Notes: generated by a model from the sequence alone, not told the origin. Positions 31,076 to 40,612 are shown, counted from the first letter of the stretch. The stretch: DNA of 64,000 bases from Bin87 sp965208015 (GCA_965208015.1 OZ242309.1:1-64000); one strand, 5' to 3'. A program made the numbers and translations.

Positions 31076-32707
31076 ATGAGAGAGCACGAAGTGCCGACCC
31101 ACGTGCAGGCCGAGGACAAGGCCTTGCTGTGGTTCACCTTCCCCCAGGTGGTGGCGGTGGTGGCGACCTGCGCCGTGGCCTACGGCGTCTACCGCTACTT
31201 CCCCTTCGGCCCAAGCGGGCTGAAGCTGGGCGCCGCCATCCTGCTGGGCGTTACCGGCATCGCCCTGATCGTGGGGAAGGTGGGCGGCCGAGGACTGCCC
31301 CTGGTGGCCGCCGACCTGCTGAAGTTCAAGCTGGGAGCCAGACGATACGCAGGACTTTCGTCGGAATTAACAATCAGCGAGCCACCACCCCAATCCGAGG
31401 CCAAGCCGGACCCGCTGCGGCTGTTGTTGAGAAAGGCAACGGACAGGTTGGAGAAGTTCCGGGAGAACCGGCGGCGGCGCAAGAGCCGCCGCATCTTCCG
31501 GCCCCACCGCTGGCTGGGACGGCGCCGCCGGAAGTCCGGCAACGGGTCCAACACGACGCGGACGGAGACCGGCAGAGGGAAACGCTGGGGCCGGTTCCTG
31601 GCGGCGGCCGGACTGCTGGCGCTGGCCGTCGTGGCGATGCCCGGCAGCGCCCTGGCCGACGACCCCGACGACAACCCCTACGGCGACGCCTGGCGGCTGG
31701 GCGAAATCTACTTCGAGCCGCCCGACCCGGCGCCGGGCCGCCGCGTCTACGTGGAGCGGCTGGCCGTCTCCGGCGACACCGCCGCAGTCACCCTGCGGGC
31801 CGCCCACGACCTGGACCTGAAGGGACGGGTCTTCGGCGGCAGGACCGGCAGGACCCTGAAGATGGGCTTCAACACCGGCCTGGCGGCGGGGCAGAGCGCC
31901 AGCTACAACCTGACCCTGGACGGCCCCTCGCCCTCCTTCACCTTCTCCTGGCAGGACGCATTGGGATTCTCCGGCGCGGCGTCGCTGAAGAGCCATCAAA
32001 TCCCGTATCCCTTGCCAATCGTTGACGGGGAGCTGTGCGACCTGGCGGTCACCTCCCTGGAGTGGACGCCGGGGCGCATCAGCGGCGTCATCGCCTCGGA
32101 GTGCCTCAGCGAGACCCGGCACGAGGAGGACCTGCCGGTGTACGGCGGACACTTCAGCCGGTCGGTGCCGGCAATGCTGGACGCCACCGTAACCGGCATT
32201 ACGGGCACGGTCAGCGTGGGGTGGGGCGGCCACTCGACCACGGCCACCTTCGTCCCGGACGGCGAGACCGCCTTCGCCCTGCCCGTGGCCAACAGCCGGG
32301 CGGTCAACGAACTGGAGATCACGGCGGAGTTGACGGCGACCTTGAACGTCCCCCGGCCGCCCATGTTGCAGACCGTCCACCACCCGGCCCGCACCGACGT
32401 GTACACCCGGCGGGTGACCTGCACCTGCGGCGAGAGCCGGACCGTCAAGACGGTGCGCATCTACGTCCGTCACCCGGAGCACGTGCGGGCCGTGGAGAAC
32501 CAGAGGGCCGACGTCACACGCACCCGGACGGAGAGCATTTCCCTGGCGCCGGCCCCCTTATCCGGCGCGGTCCAGGCGGTGAACCTCGGGGCCGACGCCC
32601 CCTATCAACCCCTGTACGTGCCGCCGCCCAGGCCCGAGCCGCCGAAGGCGGAGCAGACGCCGGTGGGCGGTTCCAGTTGGTGGAGCTGGCTATGGTCCGG
32701 AAACTGA
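31076..32707 (+). CDS. PrgI/VirB3-like protein fused to an exported domain
   Basis: The ATG at 31076 follows GGAGGGACAGC. Residues 1-90 match the PrgI/VirB3 pattern: a short soluble start (VPTHVQAEDKALLWFTFPQ) and two close membrane helices. PrgI proteins are inner-membrane partners of VirB4. A very basic linker follows (RRRRKSRRIFRPHRWLGRRR). Near residues 163-190 comes a perfect signal-peptide-like segment ending in ALADD. The remaining 350 residues are a beta-rich domain with a TCTCGES motif and a proline-rich end (PPPRPEPPKAEQTP). The internal signal suggests that the C-terminal half lies outside the membrane, or is even cleaved off. The fusion is unusual for PrgI, which is normally about 100-150 residues. 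Confidence 0.75.
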   Translation: MREHEVPTHVQAEDKALLWFTFPQVVAVVATCAVAYGVYRYFPFGPSGLKLGAAILLGVTGIALIVGKVGGRGLPLVAADLLKFKLGARRYAGLSSELTISEPPPQSEAKPDPLRLLLRKATDRLEKFRENRRRRKSRRIFRPHRWLGRRRRKSGNGSNTTRTETGRGKRWGRFLAAAGLLALAVVAMPGSALADDPDDNPYGDAWRLGEIYFEPPDPAPGRRVYVERLAVSGDTAAVTLRAAHDLDLKGRVFGGRTGRTLKMGFNTGLAAGQSASYNLTLDGPSPSFTFSWQDALGFSGAASLKSHQIPYPLPIVDGELCDLAVTSLEWTPGRISGVIASECLSETRHEEDLPVYGGHFSRSVPAMLDATVTGITGTVSVGWGGHSTTATFVPDGETAFALPVANSRAVNELEITAELTATLNVPRPPMLQTVHHPARTDVYTRRVTCTCGESRTVKTVRIYVRHPEHVRAVENQRADVTRTRTESISLAPAPLSGAVQAVNLGADAPYQPLYVPPPRPEPPKAEQTPVGGSSWWSWLWSGN

Positions 32708-33009
32708 CCGCCCTGCTGCTGGCGGCGACGGCGGCCCTGGCGTCGGTGGCCGCCGCCCCCGACGACGAGATGAAGGCGATGGCCGACGCCTTCGACGCCG
32801 TACTCACCGGCATGGCCTACGCCGGGGCGGGCCTGTGCCTGTTCGCCGTGGTCTGGGCGGGATTCGTGCTGATGGCCGAGGGAGCGGAGGGGGAGAACCG
32901 GGGGAGAGCCAGGAACGCGGTGTTCATGGCGTTGCTGGGCCTGGTGGTGGCGCTGCTGGCCAAGGCCATCGCCCTGGCCGTCAGCGGCGGCGTCATCCCC
33001 AGCCTGTAA
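32692..33009 (+). CDS. VirB2/TrbC-like pilin candidate (105 aa)
   Basis: The ATG at 32692 overlaps the end of the preceding gene by 16 bases and has GGTGGAG upstream, implying translational coupling. The product has a signal peptide (KLTALLLAATAALASVAAAP) and two further hydrophobic helices (AYAGAGLCLFAVVWAGFVLM; AVFMALLGLVVALLAKAIAL). Between them is a short polar loop (EGAEGENRGRARN). Signal peptide plus two helices is the standard architecture of VirB2/TrbC pilins. The VirB4 gene follows directly, the usual VirB2-3-4 neighbourhood. Confidence 0.72.
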   Translation: MVRKLTALLLAATAALASVAAAPDDEMKAMADAFDAVLTGMAYAGAGLCLFAVVWAGFVLMAEGAEGENRGRARNAVFMALLGLVVALLAKAIALAVSGGVIPSL

Positions 33010-33023
33010 GCGAGGAGAAAAAG

Positions 33024-35291
33024 TTGCAAGCTATGAAATCTACATTTCCCAAGATCAAGAGGCTGCCGTTCCCCGGCAGAGGAGACAGGTCCGCCGCGCC
33101 GGAGAACGGCCAGCCGGCGGACGCAGAAAAAGTTGGCGCAGACTCCATGGAACCCAAGGCGCCGCCGCCGCTGTCCCTGTTCTTCATGCTGTCCCACCTG
33201 GAGGAGGATGGGGTGGTGCGGCTGGACGGGGTGAAGCTGGCGGTGCTGGAGGTGATGGGGCTGGAGCTGGACGAGCCCAAGCTGGGCGCCTTCGCCGGTT
33301 CCCTGAATGCCCTGGACTTCCCGGTGCAACTGCTGGTGCGCCAGCACCCGCCGGTGCTTTCCACCCTGCGCAGCAACCTGATGGCGGCCCAGCCCCAGGA
33401 CCTGCCCCAGCAGACGAAGGACGCCGCCGACAGCCTGGGCCGCCTGCTGACCACCCTGGAAAACCGCGAGGGCATCCTGGACCGGCGGTTCTACGCCGTG
33501 TGCGATCACTCCCGCGCCGACGAACTGCGCGGCCTGCTGGCAAGGGCCGGTCTGGGCGTGTTCCCGCTGAACGGCGAAACCCTCAAGCTCCTGCTGCTGG
33601 CGTGCGCCCTGGGCGGCTCGCCCCAGGAACGGGACGAAGACGCCGAGTTGGAAGTCGAGGTCAACCGCCGCGACATCCGCATCGGCGACCATATGACCCG
33701 CTCATTGCACCTGGGCAAGTGGCCCCGCAGTCTCGCCCCCGGCTTCCTGCAAGGCCTGATGGCCGCCGGAGCGCCCATGGACCTGTCGGTGCACCTGGGC
33801 GCCATCCCCACGGAGCAGGCGGCCCGCACCCTGGAGTGGCAGAAGGTCAGGTTTGAATCAGCGCAATCCCTTTCCTTCAAGCGGGGCCGCTCCATGTCGC
33901 CCGAGGCGGAGATAGCCCTGGAGGACGTGAGCCGGCTGCGGGACGAGGTGCAGCGGGGCCGGGAGCGGTTGTTCCACGCCTCCCTCTCCGTCACCCTCCA
34001 CGCCAATGACCAGGACACCCTGAAGGACCTGACCCAGAAAGCCCGGGCCCACTTCGCCGCCACCCTGGGCAAACTGGACAACCTGGCCTTCCGGCAACGG
34101 GAGGGGTTGCTGTCCACCCTGCCCCTGGGCCTGAACGCCGTGGCGGTGTGGCGGACTCTCGACACATCGTCTCTGGCGCGGCTGTTCCCCTTCTCGCCGC
34201 CGGACCTGGACACCAGGAGCGGCACCCTGTACGGCATCGACCTGCGGGCCTGCGCCCCCATCGTCTACGACCCCTTCGACGGCACCCATCTGAACGCCAA
34301 CACGGCGGTATTAGCGCGGTCAGGTTCCGGAAAGTCCTTTGCCACCAAGCTGGGGGTGCTGCGGGGGCTGTGCCGGGGGGTGCGGGCCTACGTCATCGAC
34401 CCGGAGGGCGAGTACACCGACATGGCGCGAGCCGCCGGCGGCAGGGTGCTTTCCCCCGGCGTCCCGGGACAGGGCATGAACCCCTTCGTCATCGACCGGG
34501 GCGATTCGGAAGAACTGCTCCAGCGCATCGGCAGCCTCAGGCGGCTGATCGAGGTGATGGTGGGGGAACGCCTCAGCGCCGAGCGCCGTTCCAGCCTGGA
34601 CCACGCCCTGGCCGGCTACTACTCGGAAAGGCGGGAGCGCACCGGCTTCCGGGACTTCTACGCCTATCTGCAGGGGGAGACGCCGGAAATTGCCCACCTG
34701 CTGCGCCCCTTCGCCACCGGCAGCCTGCGGGACCTGCTCTCCGACGAGGGCGACGACCTGCTGGCCCGGGAGGCCCTGGTCACCGTATTCGACCTGCACC
34801 TGCTGGAACCCGAACTCAGACCGGCGGCGGCGATGGTCTGCACCGAGACGGTGTGGGCCGCCGCCGCCCAGGACCCCCGGCCCCGCCTGCTGGTGGTGGA
34901 CGAGGTGTGGAGCATCATGCAGCACCCCGAGGGCGCGGCCTTCATGGTGAGCATGGCCAAGCGCGCCCGCAAGCACCGGCTGGGGTTGCAGTTCATCACC
35001 CAGGACGTGCAGGACCTCCTCTCCGAGGACTCCTCCCGCGCCATCACCGGGCACAGCGGCAGGGCCCTGCTCCAGAACGCCGCCTTCAAGCTCTTGCTCC
35101 AGCAGGACGCCGCCGCCGTCTCCACCGTGGGCGAAGCCTTCGACCTGCCCGAGGAGCTGCAACGCTGGCTGCTGTCCTGTCCCCGGGGCGACGGGTTGCT
35201 GCTGGCGCGGGGGCAACGCTTTCCCGTGCGCATCGAGGCCACCCCCGAGGAAACCGAGGTCATCGAGTGGCGGCCCGGCCCTAGGCACTGA
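33024..35291 (+). CDS. VirB4-family conjugative transfer ATPase
   Basis: I prefer the TTG at 33024 (GAGGAG six bases upstream) to the ATG nine bases later. The roughly 755-residue protein has a long N-terminal domain typical of VirB4/TraE. It then has a RecA-like ATPase with Walker A (SGSGKSF, about residue 430) and Walker B (LLVVDEVWSI, about 622), followed by the conserved QFITQDVQDLL segment. VirB4 ATPases sit under the secretion channel and power pilus assembly and substrate transfer. Size, motifs and neighbours all agree with the family. Confidence 0.9.
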   Translation: MQAMKSTFPKIKRLPFPGRGDRSAAPENGQPADAEKVGADSMEPKAPPPLSLFFMLSHLEEDGVVRLDGVKLAVLEVMGLELDEPKLGAFAGSLNALDFPVQLLVRQHPPVLSTLRSNLMAAQPQDLPQQTKDAADSLGRLLTTLENREGILDRRFYAVCDHSRADELRGLLARAGLGVFPLNGETLKLLLLACALGGSPQERDEDAELEVEVNRRDIRIGDHMTRSLHLGKWPRSLAPGFLQGLMAAGAPMDLSVHLGAIPTEQAARTLEWQKVRFESAQSLSFKRGRSMSPEAEIALEDVSRLRDEVQRGRERLFHASLSVTLHANDQDTLKDLTQKARAHFAATLGKLDNLAFRQREGLLSTLPLGLNAVAVWRTLDTSSLARLFPFSPPDLDTRSGTLYGIDLRACAPIVYDPFDGTHLNANTAVLARSGSGKSFATKLGVLRGLCRGVRAYVIDPEGEYTDMARAAGGRVLSPGVPGQGMNPFVIDRGDSEELLQRIGSLRRLIEVMVGERLSAERRSSLDHALAGYYSERRERTGFRDFYAYLQGETPEIAHLLRPFATGSLRDLLSDEGDDLLAREALVTVFDLHLLEPELRPAAAMVCTETVWAAAAQDPRPRLLVVDEVWSIMQHPEGAAFMVSMAKRARKHRLGLQFITQDVQDLLSEDSSRAITGHSGRALLQNAAFKLLLQQDAAAVSTVGEAFDLPEELQRWLLSCPRGDGLLLARGQRFPVRIEATPEETEVIEWRPGPRH

Positions 35292-35339
35292 ACCGCGAAC
35301 ACTGAACCCCGAGGCAAATCCGATAGCGAGGAAACGATT

Positions 35340-37946
35340 ATGAATAGCAAGGCAAGAAAGATACTGCTGGGTAAGGGGGAGGGCGAGAAGCCGCCGGTCC
35401 TGCTGGCGGTCACGCCGCCGCGCACCGGCGAGCGCACCCTGCTGGGCGTGGAGAACCTGCTCCAGTCCATCGCCGTCCCCGAACCCTTCTCCATGGAGCT
35501 GGCCGCCGACGTGGACGGCGTGAACCTGCTGGTCCGCTGCCAGGACGATAGGGTGGTCCGCCAGCAGCTATCCGCCCACTACCCCCAGGCCCGCGTCCGC
35601 CAGCTGCCCGCCGACGCCGACCCCATGATACTTGGCGACGGCGAGCGGGCCGGAACCATTTCCCTGCGGGCGGAGGGGCCGGAGTACGTGCCGCTCCGCA
35701 CCTTCCGGGACGACGACCTGCTGGACCCGGGCTCCGACCCCCTGCTGGCGGTCATCGGCGCCCTGTCCAACCTGAACCGGGGCGAAAGGGTGGTGGCCCG
35801 GCTGCTGCTGCGCTCCCTGGGCCCCGACTGGTCCCAGCGGCACCAGGCAAGAGCCCACCGGCGGGCCGTCCCGGACAACCGGGAGCCCTCCTACACCTAC
35901 CAGACCGGCCCCCTGAAGCTGGACGGCGTGACCATGGCGGTGCTGGGCGCGGTTGCCCTGGCATCCCTGCGGGGCTACCTGTGGGTACAGGACGGCGAGT
36001 ATCTCAAGGCAGTCCTGCTGGGCGCGGGCGCCGCCGCCGGCCTGGCTTTGGCCGGCTGGGGCTGGTGGCGCTGGCGGCAGGGCCGAAGGCGGGTCTACGA
36101 TCCGTTGCTGATCCGGGAGAAGGTCTCCCGCGTCGCCTTCGACGCCGAGTTGCAGCTCACCGCCGTCATCCCCGAGGGGGAAAGGCTGCCCCGCATCGGC
36201 GAACTCCTCACCCCGGTGGTGGCCGCCTACCATCACTTCGACCACCCCGCCGGGGCGGGGTTCAAGGTGGGCGACCTGCGGGAGGCGACCTCCCCGTCCG
36301 TCGGCCTGCACCCGTCGGGGCCGGGGCTCTTCGGCGAGCGCAGCGTCCTGGGGGTGCGGGAGGTTGCCGCCCTGTGGCACCCGCCCGGCGAGCGGGACGA
36401 GACGCCCCTGGTGGAACGCTCCGGCTCCCGGGCCCTGCTGCCCTCGGCCCGCAGGGTCGGCGAAGGGGCGCTGGTGGGCCACGCCACCACCGGCGAGAAC
36501 CGGCCCATCCGCTTCCCCGAGGACCTGCTGCGCCGCCACCACCTCTACGTGGCCCGCACCCGCATGGGCAAGTCCACCCTGATGGGCCACGTGGTCGCCC
36601 ACAAGCTGGAGGAGAAGGCGGCGGGCCGCGACCACGACGCCATCATCGTCGTGGACCCTCACGCCGACCTGGTGGCCGCCATCCTGGAGCAGGTCCCCGA
36701 GTCCCTCATCGACCGGGTGAAGCTCATCGACCTGGCCAACGAGACACGCGCCCCCGGCATCAACCTGCTGGACACCCGCGTCTTCGCCGATAGGGACCGC
36801 ACCGCCGACTCGGTGGTCAGGGTGGCCAAGGGACTGTGGGAGCAGTGGGGGCCGAGGATGCAGTCCATCCTGGAGCACACGGTGAAGAGCCTCCACGAGG
36901 CCAACGCCCACCCGTCCACCGCCGACGACCAGCAGCACACCATCCTGGACGGGCTGAAACTCCTCTCCGACGAAGTCTTCCGCGCCTCCGTCCTGGCCAG
37001 GGTATCCGATCCCTACATCCTGGAGTGGTGGGGCCGGGACTTCGGCAACTGGCACCGCCAGTACCGGGCCGAGGCCCTGGCCCCGGTGCAGACCCGCCTC
37101 TCCTACTACGCCTCGTCGAAACGGGCCCGGGCCGTCCTGGGCCAGCCCCGCTCCACCATCGACCTGCGGCAGACCATCCGCGAGGGCGGCGTGCTGCTGG
37201 TGTCCACCGCCCAGGGGGTGGTGGGAAGGGACGTGGCCGCCCTGGTGGGCGCATCGCTCCTCAACCTGGTGGACGCGGTGATCCGGGAGCAGGGCGGCGT
37301 GGCGCCGGAGGAAAGGCGTGGGGCATTGGTGGTGGTGGACGAGATGCAGTCCATGCCCGGCGTCGATTACGAGTCCATGCTCAGCGAACTGGGCAAGTTC
37401 GGGGCCAGCTTCATTCTGGCCACCCAGAGCCTCGCCAAGCTGAACGATCTCTCGCTGACCATGCGGGACACGATCCTGGCCAACGTGGGCTGCCTGGCGG
37501 TGTTCCAGGTGTCGGGCAGCGACGCCCGGCAACTGGTGTGGGAGTTGGGCAAGGACCGGGTGTCCGAGGACGACGTCGTGTCCCTGGACGTGCACCACTG
37601 CTACGTGCGGGCCACCGTGGGCACGGAACGGCTGCCCGCCTTCTCCATGATGGTGCGGAGGCCCGACGACGGCAACCCGGCGGCGGCGGAGCGCATCCGG
37701 GCCGCCAGCGCCGCCTACACCCGCGCCGTGGGCGGATTGGCGGGTCTGACCGCCGCCGAGATGATGGGAGAGGAGAAGGTCGGCGAGTACCGCCGCCTGC
37801 TGGCGGAGGGGCAAAACGAGGGGGCCAACGACGACGGGCACACCGGGCGCGAGCCGCACCACGGAAATCCCCCATCCCCGGCCCGGGAGCCGCGCAATCC
37901 CATCAGCCGTCGCAAGGACGCCGCTGGCGAGGGAGGTTCAAGGTGA
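35340..37946 (+). CDS. VirD4/TraG-like coupling ATPase
   Basis: The ATG at 35340 follows GAGGAAA. The 868-residue protein has two membrane helices near residues 195-245 (VTMAVLGAVALASLRGYLWV and GAGAAAGLALAGWGWW). The ATPase domain has Walker A RTRMGKSTLM (about 406) and Walker B ALVVVDEMQS (about 661), with IIVVDPHADLV between them and an LATQSLAKL motif. This is the FtsK/HerA-like fold of type IV coupling proteins, which deliver DNA to the channel. The C-terminal tail is charged and proline-rich, as expected for substrate docking. Its stop overlaps the next gene by four bases. Confidence 0.87.
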   Translation: MNSKARKILLGKGEGEKPPVLLAVTPPRTGERTLLGVENLLQSIAVPEPFSMELAADVDGVNLLVRCQDDRVVRQQLSAHYPQARVRQLPADADPMILGDGERAGTISLRAEGPEYVPLRTFRDDDLLDPGSDPLLAVIGALSNLNRGERVVARLLLRSLGPDWSQRHQARAHRRAVPDNREPSYTYQTGPLKLDGVTMAVLGAVALASLRGYLWVQDGEYLKAVLLGAGAAAGLALAGWGWWRWRQGRRRVYDPLLIREKVSRVAFDAELQLTAVIPEGERLPRIGELLTPVVAAYHHFDHPAGAGFKVGDLREATSPSVGLHPSGPGLFGERSVLGVREVAALWHPPGERDETPLVERSGSRALLPSARRVGEGALVGHATTGENRPIRFPEDLLRRHHLYVARTRMGKSTLMGHVVAHKLEEKAAGRDHDAIIVVDPHADLVAAILEQVPESLIDRVKLIDLANETRAPGINLLDTRVFADRDRTADSVVRVAKGLWEQWGPRMQSILEHTVKSLHEANAHPSTADDQQHTILDGLKLLSDEVFRASVLARVSDPYILEWWGRDFGNWHRQYRAEALAPVQTRLSYYASSKRARAVLGQPRSTIDLRQTIREGGVLLVSTAQGVVGRDVAALVGASLLNLVDAVIREQGGVAPEERRGALVVVDEMQSMPGVDYESMLSELGKFGASFILATQSLAKLNDLSLTMRDTILANVGCLAVFQVSGSDARQLVWELGKDRVSEDDVVSLDVHHCYVRATVGTERLPAFSMMVRRPDDGNPAAAERIRAASAAYTRAVGGLAGLTAAEMMGEEKVGEYRRLLAEGQNEGANDDGHTGREPHHGNPPSPAREPRNPISRRKDAAGEGGSR

Positions 37947-39937
37947 GCCGCGCCTCCTCATGTGAAAGGGAACTGCTGGGCGCAATGGCGGAGATGCCCT
38001 TCCTGGACCGGCTGGAACTGGCCGCCGTAACCGGCTGGTCCAAGGGTACCGTGTACCGGAACGCGGCCAGGCTGGAGCAACGGGGACTCGTCGCCTCGGT
38101 GCCCCACGCCACTCCCGTCATCCCCCGCACCCGCCGCTACCATCTCACCGCCGACGGACTGCGTTGTCTGGCCGAGGCCACCGGCGATTCCATGGACCGT
38201 CTGCTGAGAACTCGTCCGGTCTCCCATTCCTGGCTGCGCCTGCTGCTGGAGCGGCTGGACGGCGCGGCGGTCATATACCGCCTGGCCTCGGCGGTGTCCG
38301 AGCCGGCATTTCCCGTCCGCTTCCGCTGGTACCGGGCTGCCCCGCTGGACGCCGCCGTCACCCTGCCCGATGGCCGCACCCTGGGCGTACTTCGCCTGGG
38401 ACGGACCGCCGGCCGTACCGGCTTCGGCAAGCGGCTCCGGCGGCTGGCCGACGGCCCCCGGCCCGGCCTGGTCCTGGTGATCGTTCCCGACGAGACTCGC
38501 CTCCGGCACGCCGGGCGCCTGCTGGCCCAAACTCCGCTCAACGTCCTGCTGGCCCTGGAAGAAGACGTGGCCCTGGCCGGCCCGGACCGCCGAATCTGGC
38601 GACCGCCGGCTGCCAACGCCTTCCTGGGCTTGCGCCATGCCCTGGGGAGGTTGCCCGCCGGAGGCGCGCTGTTCGAGGAGACGCCGCCGTCGCGCCTCGC
38701 CCTGCCCGGCGACAACTACCACAGCGCCTTCACCCCGCTGCTGGCGCCCGCCGAAAAGCGGGCCCTGGACCTGGCCGCCGACTGGCCCTGGCTGTCGCGC
38801 CGGGAGCTGGCCGCCCTGCTGGGCGTGTCGGAACCCCGCGCCTCCCAGGTCATCGTCGCCCTCGAAACTGACGGCCTGCTGGCCAGGCCGCCGGAGGCCG
38901 GAGGGCGGATGGCGCTCACCGACCCGGGGCTGGCGGCGCTGGCCCGCCGCGACCGGGCATCGGTGGCCGCCGCCTGGAAGGGGTCCAGCGTCGCTCCCGT
39001 GGACGAAGGCAGGCCCCTCCATTGGCGCAACGTCTCCGGCGGCAGGAGCCGGCAGTTGCTGCGCAACCTGGATCACACCGCCGCCGTCCACGGCTTCGTC
39101 GCCAGCCTGGCGGCGCAGGCCCGCTGCCTGGACTGGGAGGTCCTGCAACTGGCCCCGCCCCACCGGGCCTCCCGCCACTTCCGGCACCGGGACGGCCCGC
39201 GCTCGGTGCATCCCGACGCCTTCGGCCTGCTGCGGCGGGGCCCGGACTACTCCGAACCATGGGCCTTCTTCCTGGAGTGGGAGCGCCGCGCCGTGCGGCC
39301 CGGGACCATGGCAGACCGCCTGGCTCCCTACCTGCGCTACTACTCCACCCAGAGGCCTGCCGATGACCACGGCGTCCCGCCCGCCGTCCTGGTGGTCTTC
39401 GACGACGACCTGGCTGCCGGCCACTTCCTGCGGCTGGCGGAGGAACTGATGGACCGCGCCGGCGTCAGCCTGCCCCTGTGGGTCTCGGATAGGGCCGCCG
39501 TACAGTCCCGGGGACCGCTGGGCTCGGCCTGGCGGACGCCGGGCCGGTGGGAGCCGGTCAGCCTGTTGTCCGCGCCGGCGGAGGGCCACGTAAAGGAACG
39601 CGGGGCAGGGCAACTGGAAGGACCCCGTTCTTTTCCCGATAGGAGGGGAACCGCCACGCCCTTGCAACATAGGAGCCGGCCGAGAGGCGCCCGGGGGCGT
39701 GGGGGGCGGACCGTGGTCCGGCTCGACGCGGCGGCCCTCTGGGAGCGGCTGGCCCAGCTGGACCGCTCCCAGAACTGGCTCGCCAGGGAAATGGGAGTCA
39801 GTTCCGCCCACGTCTCCCTGCTGGTCAACGGAGGTCGGGCGCCTTCGGGACGCATCCAGAAACGGATGCTGAAGGCCCTCGGCGTCAGCGACTTCAACCA
39901 GCTTTTCACACTGGAGGTGACCGATGACCAACCCTAA
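37943..39937 (+). CDS. Replication-relaxation family protein with C-terminal XRE domain
   Basis: The GTG at 37943 overlaps the VirD4 stop (GTGA) and has GGGAGG upstream. The 664-residue protein contains a MarR-like winged helix at about residues 5-75 (LELAAVTGWSKGTVYRNAAR) and a second at about 270-330. A C-terminal domain with HPDAFGLLRR and FFLEWERRA resembles replication-relaxation proteins (Pfam Replic_Relax). It ends in an added XRE helix-turn-helix (NWLAREMGVSSAHVSLLVNG). The family is linked to plasmid replication, but its biochemistry is poorly known. Because no relaxase is recognisable in the operon, this protein is a candidate for origin recognition or processing. A paralogue with the HTH at the other end lies at 46834-48849. 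Confidence 0.75.
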   Translation: MSRASSCERELLGAMAEMPFLDRLELAAVTGWSKGTVYRNAARLEQRGLVASVPHATPVIPRTRRYHLTADGLRCLAEATGDSMDRLLRTRPVSHSWLRLLLERLDGAAVIYRLASAVSEPAFPVRFRWYRAAPLDAAVTLPDGRTLGVLRLGRTAGRTGFGKRLRRLADGPRPGLVLVIVPDETRLRHAGRLLAQTPLNVLLALEEDVALAGPDRRIWRPPAANAFLGLRHALGRLPAGGALFEETPPSRLALPGDNYHSAFTPLLAPAEKRALDLAADWPWLSRRELAALLGVSEPRASQVIVALETDGLLARPPEAGGRMALTDPGLAALARRDRASVAAAWKGSSVAPVDEGRPLHWRNVSGGRSRQLLRNLDHTAAVHGFVASLAAQARCLDWEVLQLAPPHRASRHFRHRDGPRSVHPDAFGLLRRGPDYSEPWAFFLEWERRAVRPGTMADRLAPYLRYYSTQRPADDHGVPPAVLVVFDDDLAAGHFLRLAEELMDRAGVSLPLWVSDRAAVQSRGPLGSAWRTPGRWEPVSLLSAPAEGHVKERGAGQLEGPRSFPDRRGTATPLQHRSRPRGARGRGGRTVVRLDAAALWERLAQLDRSQNWLAREMGVSSAHVSLLVNGGRAPSGRIQKRMLKALGVSDFNQLFTLEVTDDQP

Positions 39938-40307
39938 CGACGACCCGGAGTTCGACGGGCTCCGGCCCGAGGACCGGGACGACGACCCCGACCTGCCCCA
40001 GGACGTCGACCGGCTGCTCCGGTACTTCCCGGGACGGCTGAACCGCGTCAAGGAGGCCAGCGGCCTCAGCTGGAGCGGCCTGGCCGTGGCCCTGGGGGTG
40101 GACCGCAAGCGGGTCCGCCTCTGGGGCAAGGGCGCGGAGCCCCGAGGGGGTTCCATCCTCTCCCTGTTCCACTTCGCCAGCGGGATTCCCGGCGGCATCG
40201 ACATCCTCCTGGGCCTGTTCCCTGAACCGGACGTAACCGGCGACGAGGACCAGGACACGGAGGACGAGGAGCGGGATGACCAGGAGCAGGAGGAAGGCGA
40301 AGCCTAA
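39924..40307 (+). CDS. XRE-type regulator, last part of the transfer operon (127 aa)
   Basis: The ATG at 39924 follows GGAGGTGA and overlaps the preceding gene by 14 bases, so the two are translationally coupled. Residues about 30-90 contain a helix-turn-helix (SGLSWSGLAVALGVDRKRVR) very like that of the regulator at 22966. Both termini are strongly acidic (EDQDTEDEERDDQEQEEGEA at the end). It probably regulates the operon or an origin. The acidic tails could mimic DNA or mediate partner contacts; this is inference. Confidence 0.78.
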   Translation: MTNPNDDPEFDGLRPEDRDDDPDLPQDVDRLLRYFPGRLNRVKEASGLSWSGLAVALGVDRKRVRLWGKGAEPRGGSILSLFHFASGIPGGIDILLGLFPEPDVTGDEDQDTEDEERDDQEQEEGEA

Positions 40308-40375
40308 ATCCTGACCCAACCCAGGCCGGCGCCCGCCTCCCTCGACCGCGCCGGCAACCCAAGCGCCAGACCCTA

Positions 40376-40612
40376 TTGCAAGCTATGAGCGACGCCAAGA
40401 AATACAGCGGAAAGAGCAAGACAGCCGGTGGAGAATCGGAACTGCGCTTCGTGGGCGTGGAGTTCAAGCCCGCCCCCGACGCCCAGGACCGCCTGCGCCG
40501 CCTGTTCACCATCCTGGCCGCCCACTTCGCCCAACGGGACCAGGTTGAGGAGAAACAGGACCGTCTTGCCGGCGGTCAGTCAGCCGATGACGAGGACCGG
40601 GGAGCGGAGTGA
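40376..40612 (+). CDS. Small hypothetical protein (78 aa)
   Basis: The product (LRFVGVEFKPAPDAQDRLRR, then LFTILAAHFAQRD) has a short conserved-looking core and polar ends. The start is either TTG 40376 or ATG 40385. The initiation context TTGCAAGCTATGA is identical to that of the VirB4 gene at 33024, but here no ribosome site is visible upstream. The function is unknown. It lies just downstream of the transfer operon and may be its last gene. Confidence 0.5.
   Translation: MQAMSDAKKYSGKSKTAGGESELRFVGVEFKPAPDAQDRLRRLFTILAAHFAQRDQVEEKQDRLAGGQSADDEDRGAE

Noticed and set aside
35568..37862. A minus-strand open frame of 764 codons
   Set aside because: Complement of the VirD4-like gene, which has Walker motifs, membrane helices and a ribosome site.
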